Assembly (NCBI GenBank): GCA_963693365.1
Contig: CAVNZM010000005.1
Coordinates: 4,960,001-5,024,000 of the forward strand
DNA length: 64,000 bases
Direction of reading: 5' to 3'
DNA from: Amoebidium appalachense
Lineage: Eukaryota > Ichthyosporea
Shown: positions 48,994-61,240 of the stretch, piece by piece
Numbering within the stretch: the stretch's first letter is position 1
How the letters are laid out: the number at the start of each line of letters is the position of its first letter
Notes under the pieces: generated by a model
Database searches by the model: none
Told to the model about the DNA's origin: nothing
The model's input: the letters and a program-made list of their open reading frames with translations, nothing else
Translations under genes and position numbers: made by a program

Positions 48994-50481
48994 TCTCACT
49001 CCCGACGGCTCGGAGTGGTTAATGGGCATCTTTCATATGGTTTTGCTCGTACTAGAGGTCTCTTGCAGGGTTCATTGCTTAGCCCCTTTTTGTTTAACCT
49101 ATTTATAGATGATTTGGCTGTCAAGATTTACGCCGAAAACGATGACCCTATTAATAACTTTCCGCCTGCACTTCTCTATGCTGATGATCTGTCCCTCCTT
49201 GCCCGTACCCCTAGACGCCTGCAAAGATTGTTCGATGTAGTGTCAGAGTGGTGCAAGGCAAACCTTATGATCCTTAACATAGACAAATGTGGTGTTCTTG
49301 TACCTGATATAGCTAACAATTTACACACATTTACATTATCATCTAAACCTGTACCTATAGTTCCAGAATACAAATATCTTGGTGTTCCGGTTGATTCTGT
49401 TGGTGTTATGTTTCCCCATATGGTCGAAAAGAGGGTAGAGTTGGCTCGTAAGCGGTTAGCTTTCTTCTCGGCTAATATTTTTAAAGACACACCCCTCCAT
49501 CCTTCTATTAGACTTACATTTATTCGCACTTTTGTCTTCCCGGCATGTGAATATGGTTTACCCCTTCTCGCCGCTTGGATCAAGAAAGAGAGAACTAGAG
49601 CGCTTAAACCCTTGGCAAATTTCCTTGAAGCAGAAGTTGCCTCCTTTCTATCTAACAACTGTTGTAAACCTGGGCCTGTAACGCTCTCGATATATGGTCT
49701 GGTCCCAATAGCTGCTAGAGTATCCTATCTCGCGCTGAAATTCAATAAGCACATAAGCCGCTTAAAGAAGTATTTGCCCTCCCACCCTCTCTTCTCTATC
49801 CGACCTGTCCCCTCCTCACCTCTCCCCTCTTTCCTCCCCTCTCTCTCCCCTTCTCCCCTGGGCACAAATACAAATAAACCCCGCAATAGTGTGTGTGTGA
49901 CTTTGGACTGCCACTTACTTATTAAACATGTACACAATCACAAGATAATCACGCAATATAACAAATGGAAAAAGATACCACACGACACTAGACCCGATGA
50001 AAGCATACACCTTGAAAAACTAAGCCTTATGTCTCGTTTTATATATACTGACCGCCTCAACCATATTGCCAAATATGGCACTCGCAAGTGTATAACACCT
50101 AAATACATATTACCTTCCTGTAGAACTGGTCTTTCTCTAGCTGATGGTATTATTGATCAATTACCACGCTTTTACTGTACACGTGCTATACAGTGGAGAT
50201 CTAATAAGTATAAGGTGGCATCATTTGCATGCCCAAACAACACACACACACACCAGTTTAACCGGTCATGTATCGCCAAATGTAGTTTGATAGACCACAT
50301 AATACCGCAACACACACACGTCACATTCACAACAGACACCCAGAAAGATAGCCTACCTGTAAATTACAACATCCTTGATTTTATACTAAACACGCGTAAC
50401 TACGACCTGTTTATTAGATGTATTGATTGGCTTGAGAAACACATCACTACAAAATTATAGCGCACGCGCACACACACACAC

Positions 50482-50534
<53 letters not shown>

Positions 50535-50566
50535 CCAGCTGATACCGAGTGTCCCGAGGGGAGCCC

Positions 50567-50604
<38 letters not shown>
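48994..50604 (+). mobile_element. 5'-truncated LINE (non-LTR retrotransposon), reverse transcriptase C-terminal part
   Basis: An open frame from 48994 (preceded by a stop) to the stop at 50460 begins inside the RT domain. RGLLQGSLLSPFLFNLFIDD is the motif before the catalytic block, LLYADDLSLL holds the catalytic YADD, and NIDKCGVL and YKYLGVPVD are the thumb-side motifs. About 480 residues remain with no internal stop, ending with a 3' CA tract and a poly-A tail (50571-50604). The N-terminal RT motifs and any endonuclease are missing, so the copy cannot be autonomous. The lack of stops suggests a fairly recent insertion. The clade was not determined. Confidence 0.9.
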
Positions 50605-50605
<1 letters not shown>

Positions 50606-52110
50606 GGGGAACCCCAACTAATTGATTTCTCCTTGTAGTCTTTATGGTGTCTCGTAGAGAAAGTAAACCCTGATATATAGTCACCACCCGACATCTATGT
50701 ACGTGATCATGATATACCGCTGAGGGGATATTCCGAGCAAAACCCCCCCCCCCATACCTGAGACTGGTTCTCTTTGCCTCGAGTAAACAGCGTAAACCCC
50801 CAGTGAATTAACCAGCGATCAAGCTGGTTAATCTACTCCGATTAGGTTAATTCCACTCCCGGTTGTCGATCGGGCGAAAGGCACCCGAGAAATAAGAGAA
50901 GTGAGAGAATGAATCTGAAGGGCGGGGCCTTTGTATACCTTCGGGTTTATCCTCGAGCCAATCAGATCAGGAACAGTTTGTTTCAAACACATGCAAACAT
51001 ATTCATGTTTTTTTTAAACACAATAACATAATTTAATATCGAAAAAAAAAGTTACGCATAGTTACATGGTGTTTGTTGTGTTTTTGTTTCCGACATCACA
51101 TGATCATAGTTAATGAATCACGTGATTCGAAACTCAAATGTTTCATCGATTGGTCAAAATTATTCAGATACCCTTACTTGTGCCATCCCCCCCCCCCCCC
51201 GTGGCTCAGCCAGTCAGCCCGAGAGCCGGACCGAGATGTATGCTTATGACAGAGATCTATGAGATCTGCTAATGATATGAATTGAAGGTAGGCGCACTTC
51301 AATAACAACAACAAAACAATAATTACGTTCTCACCAAAAGTTACCACTGCTCGGTCTCGCAATTTATGATCACTCGGCCTATGGCCTCGTGATCATAACT
51401 TGCAGACTTCGCAGTGCTAACTTTGGTGAACACGGCTTCTCGATTGCGGGTGCTACCCTCAATTCCCAAGCTCCTAGGGTGTGACGTAATATTTGGCACG
51501 AAATTTATTTGGCACGAGCCTGCAAAACGGTGAAAATGGGGCAGGATGTCGCCCAGGCACCGACAGGAGCTTGGGGATACCCCTGGATGTGCTCCGCTAG
51601 CGGGCTGGTGCCAAATAAATTCGTGCCACATTTTACGTCACCAGGTTCGTGCCAAATTATTTGGTGCCAAATTTATTTGGGGCATAAATGGGTCGGTTCG
51701 AACTATTATGGGTCGAATCAGCTCGAATCGTTCCTGACCCGTTTTCTGACCCGTTTTTGTGGCTCATCGTTGGTGGCGTCTGATTCGAGGAATAAACTCG
51801 AAAGGCGGGCTAAGCAAGACCACGTCAACCACGTGCAGGTGGTGGCGTACTTGAACGGGCAGTCACAGCCTGGACTGGCAGTTGACAGGTGTGACACAGC
51901 GCTAGCATCCTTATCATATTGCAGTAGGCTCATATAAAAATAATAAAAACAGACAACACCCTTTAATGCTCGATCATAACTGACAGTACATATTTTGTGT
52001 GAGCATGGGTTACAAACATGCTCGCGTCCGCATTGGACGTGGGCAAGGCCATTGGGCTTTGCTGAGGATTCTCGTTCATGTTATCCTCGCCTTTTGTCTT
52101 TTGGCTGCAG
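50605..52110. other. Region between the LINE and the OTU gene
   Basis: Mostly complex, AT-rich sequence without microsatellites. It holds a 40-base-arm inverted repeat (51488-51650) and TTCAGATACCCTTACTTGTG at about 51165, which recurs near 58101. No exon was recognised. The promoter of the OTU-containing gene may lie here. Confidence 0.5.
51480..51652. repeat. Inverted repeat containing TGGCACGAA-TTTATTTGGCAC
   Basis: The left arm reads GTGACGTAATATTTGGCACG and onward; the right arm is its approximate reverse complement, ending TTTTACGTCACC. The spacer is about 75 bases. A further partial arm (GTGCCAAATTTATTTGGGGC) follows at about 51664. Probably a MITE remnant. Confidence 0.65.
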
Positions 52111-52358
52111 CGGGTTCAACAAACAACCCAGATGGGGTGAACAAAAAAGTCATTAAGGAAAACAAATCTTGGTCTAAAGATCATGCCAAGCTGGAACAGC
52201 CATTCGTTGCACGGTACATTGATTATTGCATAGCGGATCATGAGGACTCTGTCGAAGCTGGCACGTGCCCTCCCCAGCCCTTCCTCAGGGATTGGGTGTG
52301 GCATCAAACCCGTCATGGCGGCCGGATAGATGCATCTACAGCGGAGGGAGTCCATCAG
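52111..52358 (+). CDS. Possible 5' exon of the OTU-domain gene
   Basis: An open frame with coding character (SWSKDHAKLEQPFVARYIDY, EAGTCPPQPFLRDWVWHQ) ends at a GTGATT donor after VHQ. A strong pyrimidine tract plus CTGCAG ends at 52110, so the exon may start at 52111. Alternatively translation starts at ATG 52005, giving a hydrophobic signal-like leader. The donor phase (0) does not match the acceptor at 53519 (needs 1), so a small exon is missing or this is a separate gene. Confidence 0.45.
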
Positions 52359-52921
52359 GTGATTCCCCCCTTCCCCCCCCCCCCCCCCCCCTCCCCCCCC
52401 TCTCTCCCCACCACCCCCTGCCTCTTTTCCACTTTTTCTCTCCCCTCCCCTGTCTCTCTGTTCTGGGCCTTACAGGTGGTTCCTCCGTTTTAGAAGTTGT
52501 TTTTTATGTAATACGTTAGGTGTGTCCTTTTGCATCTTGTGGATACCAATGCCTTCACCGCTCAGGCCTTCCCTTGCACTTAATCTTATGGACCTTTGTG
52601 CCTCTCCCATGATCTGTTTGGCATGGCATGCTGCCTTTTCTGCTTTGGCTTGCCTCTTATATGTTGCTATCACCCGATAGGGTATGTGTGGCAACGTGTT
52701 CCATATGTTTTGTGTGACCATTCTGTGCAGTGTACCCACTTAAAGCCCACTCCTCCGCTTTTCCCCCTTCCCTCCCTTCCCCTTTAAGCATACAATTAGT
52801 CAAGAGGCAGTACAGGATAGTGGGTAGAGAGTTTCTGTGTGTCACGGTGTATGCCTGTGGGTGTGTGCTTGTCTGTGTGTGTATGTGCCTGTGTGTGTGT
52901 AGTGAGTGTGTGTGTGTGTTG

Positions 52922-52970
<49 letters not shown>

Positions 52971-53393
52971 TTGTGTGTGTAATGTGGGTGGGTGGGTGGG
53001 TGGGTACAGAGAAGGGGAGAGGGGGGGGGGGGGGGGGGGGGGGGGGCGTGTATGTGTGTGCCTGTGTGTGTATGTTAAAGACAGGGGAGGGGGGGAAGGG
53101 GGAGAGGTCAGGGTAGGGAGAAAGGGAGGGAAGGATGGGTGGGTGGGAGGGTTGGAGGGAAGGGAGGGAGGGGGAGAAAGGGTAGAGGGAGGGATGGCGG
53201 AAAAGACAGAAAGAGAGGGGCAAAGAGAGGAGGGCAGTCGGTAAAGAGGAAGGGCGGGAGGGTGGGACGGAGAGGGAGAAGGGGGAAGTGGAGAATTAGG
53301 CAGGGGGGGGGGGGCGAGAGCAAGAGGGGGGTGGGGAGGGTGTGGGCGGTGTGTGTGTGTGTATGTGTGTGTGTATGTATGTTGTGTGTGTGT

Positions 53394-53426
<33 letters not shown>

Positions 53427-53518
53427 GGATGGGGGATTCGGTTGGGAGTGGGTTCTTTATAGACCTGGCAACCATTGACCAGCTATTCTCTCACCCTGTC
53501 TTTGTGTTCACTCTGCAG

Positions 53519-54698
53519 CTTATGGCAATAATGGCAACCGTTCCTTGCCTGAGTGTGGTATGGAGGTTGGGTCTTTCGACAGTGATGGCTCTGACGATGA
53601 CGATGAGGGGTCAAGTGACGAGAGCCCCGGTTCATTCAACGTGTCAACATGTGTGCGCCTAGCAGGCCGCAAGCTTAACGCCCGGCGTGCGATGCGCAAG
53701 CTGATTGGGTCTGTGCACAGCTCCGAAGGGTTTGCTTTAGCAGCACAGGACCCGGATCATCTGCTCTTCACTCTAGTGTTCTTTGACGAGGCCGTGGCAG
53801 CAGACATACAGCTTGCCAGGTGCTTCCTGCCGAACCCCCCCCCCCCCCCCCCCCCCCCCCCTTCCCCTCCAACGCCCCCCCGCTCCTCCCTCTCGCCTCT
53901 CCCCCCCTTTCCCTGCAGGGCCTCCTCCCCTTTCCCCCATCCCCCTTCCCTCCCCTCCCCCCCCTCCCCCCCCCCCCCCCCCCCTTTTCTGCATCCCCCT
54001 CCCCCTCTCCTCCTTCCCACAATTCTTCCTCCCAACTGCTCCACCTCCTTACTTCCTTGCACGTATCAATCCATCTCTCCTTCCAACCCAAGTGACACCA
54101 GTTTTTTGTCAGACAACCTGCCTCCCCAGGCCCACTTATTATGCCTGTCCTGTTCCCCTCCCCCCCCCCCCCTCTCCCCCCTCAGGAGGGCCTCTGCCCA
54201 TTCGTCCCTCCTTTTCAAGTCCTCCATTACCTCTTACCTCCCCTAATTCTCATTATTCTCTAATAGTATACCTATATCTTCCATCCTACCTTTTTGGAAG
54301 CTCCCTGCTTCTCTTCCACCTATTTGAAAGCATCTGCATCTACCCCCCCCCCCCCCCCCCCCCGTTCATAGCCCCTCCTTCATCAGTACTCCCTTACACC
54401 TGCCCGGCCCCCTTCAGAGTGCCTAACCCCCTCCCCCCCCCACACACACACCCCTCCCCTTTCACACACCTGCACACACGAACGCACCCATGCATGCACG
54501 CATGCACCCTCCCTCGCAGCCACGAGCGCACACACTCTTATTCACTTATAGAATTGTTAATAATCTAATGCCCCCCCCCAACCCCCCCCCCCCCAACCCC
54601 AACCCACCCACACACGCACACACACACACACGCCAAGGTTTCCCTTGTTCTGCTCCTCGGCCTTTCCGCCTTCCCCATAATCTGTCTTTCTCTCTCTT

Positions 54699-54733
<35 letters not shown>

Positions 54734-57228
54734 CCCACCCCACTGTCACCCACCCCACCACCACTGCCCTACGTCACCCTCCCACTTCTTGTCTTTGCTT
54801 ATTCTTCCTTGTGATGTGCAACACAGGGACATATCCGGGCCACCTGAGGTCCAGCAACAACGCCTTCTTCAAATTCTGGGTGCCTGGAGAATGGAGCTTA
54901 TGGAAACACCCGCTGACGGCAACTGTTTGTTTCATTCGGTGTGGCATTATATCAATCAGTATCTACAAAGCGGTCATGTAGCTACCCGTGAACACCTCAA
55001 CACATTGGGGTTTACAGCTAATATGGAGCCTATAGAGGCGATTGGACGGCTACGCGAACTAATGGTAAACGAATGGCGGCGAAATCTAGCAGAATACCAA
55101 GGATTCCTTTCAAGGGTGACCCTCGCATACGTAGCTGATGATTTCCGCTGTCCTCGGCGCGCCCATTTTGCTTCTGCAGCCGGTGACGCGATGGTGCTGG
55201 GCTTAGCCAACGCACTCCGCATACCAATAACCATTTTTAGCACGATTGCCAATCACGGTGTAGTTGCGGTCACTCCACCCACCGTCATCGAACCCAACAT
55301 TGCCATACCCGTATCACTTAACGGTGCAGCAGATCATTACTCAGTGGTAATACCTCGCTTGTCGCATGCGAACAAAATCTCGGACAACAACCAAACACAG
55401 ACATCACACTCAGTTGACACGGAAAACTCGACGGAGTTGGCGTCTAACGCTAACACAACTGACACGTTCGGTGGGTTGCCCGCCAAGGGCTGCAGCTGTA
55501 ATAGAAACAGTAAGGATAGAACACGTTTTTTTTGTGGTTTTAAGAACGGCGGGGGAAAAGTGCAGGCATACGATGGGCATGAGCGTTGCATATGCGCAAA
55601 GAACAAGCGGGCATGCACCCAGGCATGCAGGTGTGAGAATTGTGGCAACAGGTGAGCCGTATGATATGCATTTGCTACTTTTCTTCTTTTGCATCCTCTA
55701 TTTGCCCACACTTGGTACTTTATAATCGAAACCTTAACTTGGCCAAATCCAGGTATTTCTGCTTGTCCCTCTCTTTATTCCCCCCCCCCCCCCCCCCCCC
55801 CCCTTTCCCCCTCTCCCCCCCCCCCCCCCCCCCCCCCCGGGAGGGGAAAGAAAAGCCCCCTCTCCCAATCCCCTCCCCCTCCTGTATCCGTCGTTTCATG
55901 ATGTCTAACCCCTCCTCCTCCCCCCCACCTTCCCCACTGCTCACCACCTGCACACCCGCACACCATACACAAACTTAAACACACACACGCATGCACGTGT
56001 GCACGCACACACACAGCCCCTCCCCCCCCCCCCCCCCCCCCACCCAACACACACACACACACACACACAATGCATCCGCGCATCATGGTCCATGCATACA
56101 CGTGTGTGGATAGATGCACAGGTGCACGAATCCACGCACGCACGCACCCACAGAGCACGTGTGCGCACGCACACACAAACACACATGTGTACACGTGCGC
56201 GCGCATTCACACGCACACACAAACGCACATACACATGCAGTCATGGACAGCGGCCAGAGCCAAACCGTCCAGGTCGCCCGTCTACCATGCAGCTGCATTT
56301 ATCCGGCGAAGGGGGGAACCTTTCCCTGAGAAGTGGTGATGGGTCCAACACCACCCATACGGCCAACACAACAGCCACCAGGGGCAAGGCCACTGCCACG
56401 GTTCCAACGCAAAGGCGGCGCGCACGATTCACGCAAACACGAACCACAGATCAGAATGGTTTGGAGTATTATGTGTCTGTGGGCGAGGAGGTACGTTCGG
56501 GTAGATGGTCGGATGCGGAGACCGCGTTGATTGAAAGTATTGTTATTTCGCTTGCGGAACAAAAGTTGCCGGCAACAGAGGAGGACATATTTGCACATTA
56601 CCATGCAGCATTGGAGGGCAACGAGGAGGGTGTGGGGCTGGATGCCATCCTTTCCAAAACATTGAAACAAATCAAGTCAAAAATAGAACACATTGAGAAG
56701 GAAAGACGTTTGCGTAGTCAGGTGGCCGCCGAGGTGAGGGAGGAAATCGCGAGGGCTAAGGAAGCCGCTGCTAGTACAGTTACGGAGAAAGCAAGCGAGA
56801 GAGCACGAAACACGAAACGTGGGCTGAAGTCACAGAGTAATTCACAGACTGCCCCGTCAAAGAAGGCCAAGCCCAGCGGCCTTTCACGTGCAAGCACCAA
56901 CACAGGTGTTGCCCCTCAGGAGCATGATCCCACCAGTTCGTCAACCGATTCGGCGGATGAATTCCAAAGCACCCAACAGTCTGGGGTGATTCCCCCTAGC
57001 CAGCACCCGCACCATCCGCAAGCGTTCCACCCCAGTTATTATCACACATACCCGAGCACGATAGCCAGTGCACAATGTAGCGTCTGTCAACTGACTTTAG
57101 CAATCCCTCCCCATCTGTGTCATACTTACATGCAATGCTGTAGGTGCAAGGCCATGTTGTATGCTCTGGTCACCGCTTTTGGCATCCGCCTGCTCAGTTT
57201 TAGTGTCACGGATAATAGGTGGAAGTGA
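53519..57228 (+). CDS. OTU-type cysteine protease / MSL2-type CXC / SANT-like / zinc-ribbon multidomain protein
   Basis: Exons 53519-53819, 54827-55651 and 56241-57228 (stop) join in phase. Exon 1 carries an acidic stretch (FDSDGSDDDDEGSSDES). Exon 2 has an OTU domain: MELMETPADGNCLFHSVWHY holds the Asp-x-x-Cys catalytic site, and ADHYSVVIP holds the His. It ends with a cysteine cluster, GCSCNRNS...C...RCICAKNKRACTQACRCENC, spaced like the MSL2-type CXC domain. Exon 3 has a basic stretch, a SANT/Myb-like segment (GRWSDAETALIESIVISLAE), a charged helix, and a C-terminal CSVC...CCRC zinc ribbon. It probably acts as a nuclear deubiquitinase-like or DNA-binding protein. Such combinations also occur in transposon-derived genes; no terminal repeats were found. 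The 5' end is unresolved. Confidence 0.75.
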
Positions 57229-57776
57229 GCCAATCCCTCCACGTAGTTTTTTATTTTTCTAATTGTTATTGTGGCTGCCAGCTGCTTTGGGGTCAGGTGG
57301 CAAACGTAGGGCATGTCTAGTAGGTTCGATTAGTATGGGATTTGGCATCATGATGCCAAGACTTAGTCAATACAGTAACTTAAGAATCAGTTTGTTAGGT
57401 GTTAGTTGTAACATTTAACTTCCAGTAATGTTCAGCATGTCAGAGTGGTAGTTTATGATTGTAATGTTACTTACAGTTTAACTGTAATGTCACGGTGTAT
57501 GTAGAGTATGCTGTCACATTCAATGCACACACACGGCACACACACATGAACATGCACACACGCAACCACATACACGTCAAGCACACACTACGTATACATC
57601 CATGCATGCGACATTCGCCTTTTTAATACCTATGATATCATTACGTAGTCAAAATACCATAATAATAATGTGTAGAAGTGATTGCAGGTCACTTTCACAT
57701 GCTGCAGCTGTTTTATTAATAATGACACCGTAAATTAATGGCAAGCACACTGCAGACTCGGATTCCCCCCTCCCCC

Positions 57777-57807
<31 letters not shown>

Positions 57808-57815
57808 AAAAAAAA

Positions 57816-57878
<63 letters not shown>

Positions 57879-58502
57879 TTCCCACCTCGAAATTTTTGGG
57901 CGGGGGCGGGGGGCGGGGGCGGGGGCGGGGGCGGGGGCGGGGGGGGGGGGGGGGGGGGGGGGGGAGCTTGGGAAACGAGGGTGCAACCCGATTGCGTAAC
58001 ACCAGATTATTTGGTTTTTTGGAAGCCAATCGAAATGTGCGTACCCGCCGCACCGTCACCGCGCGCGCGCCGGAGGCCTCAGCATGGCCTCAGCCGTAAG
58101 ACATCTTCAGATACCCTTATTTACTTGTGCCATCTCAGCCGTCGGACTCTCCGCTTATGAGTCCAGGAGGTTTTTTTTTTTGAGGAGAGGCGCCGCGCTT
58201 ATTGTAGTGTGTGACTGTGGCGCACGATGTGTTTGCGAGGAGAATGGGAGGGCGCGGGGAAGGAGGGGAGGTGGGGGCCGACGTTGCCCGCTCGGACTTT
58301 CGGAGAGTGGGAGGAACTGGATAACCAAATATAGCAAGAACATGGTTTTCCTATTGGCTTACCTCACATAACAACAATTTGCGTAAAAGCAGCCTGAGCA
58401 GTGAGCTGGGGCCATTGGGCCCACCGCCCACGAGACTCGCACGAGATTCCACCACAGCTGCATGCAGCCCGCCCCTCAACGCCGATCTTCGTTTTCGTCA
58501 AT
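57229..58502. other. Intergenic region between the OTU and kelch genes
   Basis: Contains plain sequence to about 57740 and a giant poly-C tract (57819-57878 and flanks). A GGGGGC-repeat follows (57901-57963) that could form G-quadruplexes or pair with the C tract. CpG-rich sequence leads up to the kelch start, and 58101-58130 repeats a phrase seen at 51157. The kelch promoter presumably lies at 57965-58502. Confidence 0.5.
57765..57963. repeat. Poly-C / poly-A / poly-C / (GGGGGC)n block
   Basis: About 60 bases of pure C, a short spacer, then G-rich repeats. The C and G blocks are complementary and could fold back. Confidence 0.95.
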
Positions 58503-60018
58503 ATGGACACAGAAACAAACACCTCAGCCAACAAATGGCGCCAGTTCGCTCAAAACACGACTGTAAGTCCACGCAGCTCCCACTACCTTGGTGCTGTGGG
58601 CTCCAAGGTTTACCTTTTTGGCGGTGAACTGGGGCCTCGTGTGGCCATTGACTCGGCGACACATGTGCTGGATCTGAACGATGGGAGTGGGTCTTGGACC
58701 CTTCTGCAAGCAAGTAAGTCTGTTAGACGAGGATCTCAACACATGCTTGCTTGTGTGTGCATCGTGTTTAGGAATGGAATAGATGCGAGGCCACGAGGCT
58801 GGAGAGGCAGAGATTCTCACACATATACCCACGTGCACCCTTGCCCACGCCAACGTGTCTATCTCGTTCTATCTCACAATCCTCACTCTCTGATCCTTTC
58901 ACCATTTGATTCACGGGGGTGGGCCATGCCCCCTCACTTGCGTGATACTTTATAATTGTGGAGCTCGTCAATTAATAAATTGCCTGTGGGTGTGTGGGAC
59001 ACGCAAGCACGCGGGTTGATTTTCGTTGTACGGTGTGTGCTTTCTGCACGAAGGTGTGTATGTTTGCTGTTGATGACACGACTGTGCACTGTAATATTGT
59101 AATGTAGTCCTGTATATGCTGTTTAACTTTGTGCTGCACACTGAGGTTTCCCTCTATACACACCCCCATTCTCTCTTTCACACCGCTTCCTCGTTAATGC
59201 TCCGTTGTTGTAACCAAATCGACATCCTCCAGCATTCTTGTTTTTGGTGATCACACACTAACTAATTCGCCACAAGCTAAGCACATGGATGTACCTGCCT
59301 GTCACCGAACTGACTAACCCTACCATAACGTTATCATTGCCCTAAATTCTCAACACATGTCTATTCGTTACTGACACATTTTTTTCCTTGTGCAGGCGGC
59401 GATGTTCCTCCCGCCATCCTTGCCGCTGCTGGCACGGTGTTGGGGGACAAGATCTACATCTTTGGTGGACGTGAGGGTGGAACCATGGGCGAGGGTGTAG
59501 ACCTGGACACTCTTTACTGTCTCGACACCACAACGAGCACCTGGTGCGTGGGCTGGGCCCTCCTCTCCATCTCTCTTGCGGTTTTCATTCTTTCCCTGGA
59601 TTTTCTTCTGAAACTTTGCTGATTCCTTTTTTTTATAATTATTATTAGACACTTTTTACTATAACACAATTTGAAATGTATAGTATAAGTATATCGAGAT
59701 ATACTTATACTATACTTTTTGATGTGGTCAATTTTACCGTACCACTTTTTGTTTATTTTATAAAAAGTATATCGCGAACAGCCGATCCGATCTTGGCGCG
59801 CTTTCGATGCGTTCGCATCCAATCAAATTTAATCTGGCCAAAAGATATACTATACTTCCGAAGTATATCTTTTGGCCTTTTCATAGGATCGATATACTTA
59901 AGTATATCGATTTTGAATTTGGCAGGTCGGCGATATACTTATACTATACTTTTCAAAATGTATTATAGTAACACGTGTCTATTATATTATTATTATTATT
60001 ATCATCATCATCATTATT

Positions 60019-60069
<51 letters not shown>

Positions 60070-60167
60070 GGTTCCCTTTGGCAGTCTTCTTTTCTTACAC
60101 GGAAGAGGGGAAGAAGTATTTGTGGGAGAAGGTGGGAAGTGCCAAGATGGGGATCCTGTGTTTGTCT

Positions 60168-60210
<43 letters not shown>

Positions 60211-60520
60211 ATTCTCCCCGTCAATCGCCGCCGTTGCTTGCCCGAGGGGAGAAGGAGCCGGGGGGAGGGCACCAGGGGACAATCAGCCTAGTCAGGTTTC
60301 ACGACGAATGAAGAAAACTTTCTAGTTTAATTTGTTGTAAGTTTAATTGTCGTTATTCGTCGTGCCTGCTGGATGAAGTTTCTTGGGGTTGTGATTGTTG
60401 GGTGAGGCTACAGGCGATCGGTTATAGCACTTGTGTCTGTGGCTCAACCACTAACCAAATATCCCCCCCCCCCCCCCCCATCCCCCCCGCTGGCGTTTTA
60501 CCCCCATCCCCCCCCTCTTC

Positions 60521-60606
<86 letters not shown>

Positions 60607-61207
60607 TCCATATAGACACTAAGACACACGTGCACACCCACACCCACACCCTCCCACCCAACCACCCACTTAGCCCCTCCCCCCCCCCCCCCCCCTACAC
60701 ACACACTCGTGCGGCCCCTCCTCTTCCCACCCCACCCTCCCTTACTGCTTCCCCCCCCCCCCCCCCCCCACCTTCCTCCCTCCCTCCCCCTTTGTCCCCC
60801 CCCCCCCCCCCCCCCCTCCCTGCCCCCCTTAAACACACACAACACGCACACACACAGGACACGCCTGGTGAGCACAAACAGCCCCCCAGCCGGTCGGAGT
60901 TACCACACAGTGTGCTCAGCCAATGGGCAAATCTACGTTTTCGGTGGGTGCAGTGGCCACGACAGGCTGAACGATGTGTGGGCGTACGACGTGGAGAGGA
61001 ATGTGTGGGAGGTGGTGGTGGCGCCATCAAAGGAGGAGGGGGCACCCAAGGGAAGAGGAGGGTCACAGGTGGGTGTTTTGTGTTTGGTTTCTTTGTTCTT
61101 TCTTTCTATCTTGGTTTGTCGACTTGGAGCTTTGGTTTATATGTTCATTGTTTCGTTTTTGGAGAGGAGGAGGAAGGGAGGGAGGGGAGTAGGGGGTGGG
61201 GGGGGGT

Positions 61208-61240
<33 letters not shown>

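Noticed and set aside
51999-52110. Signal peptide at the start of the frame before the OTU gene
   Set aside because: The hydrophobic stretch coincides with a pyrimidine-rich run ending in CTGCAG, so it is at least as likely to be intron sequence.
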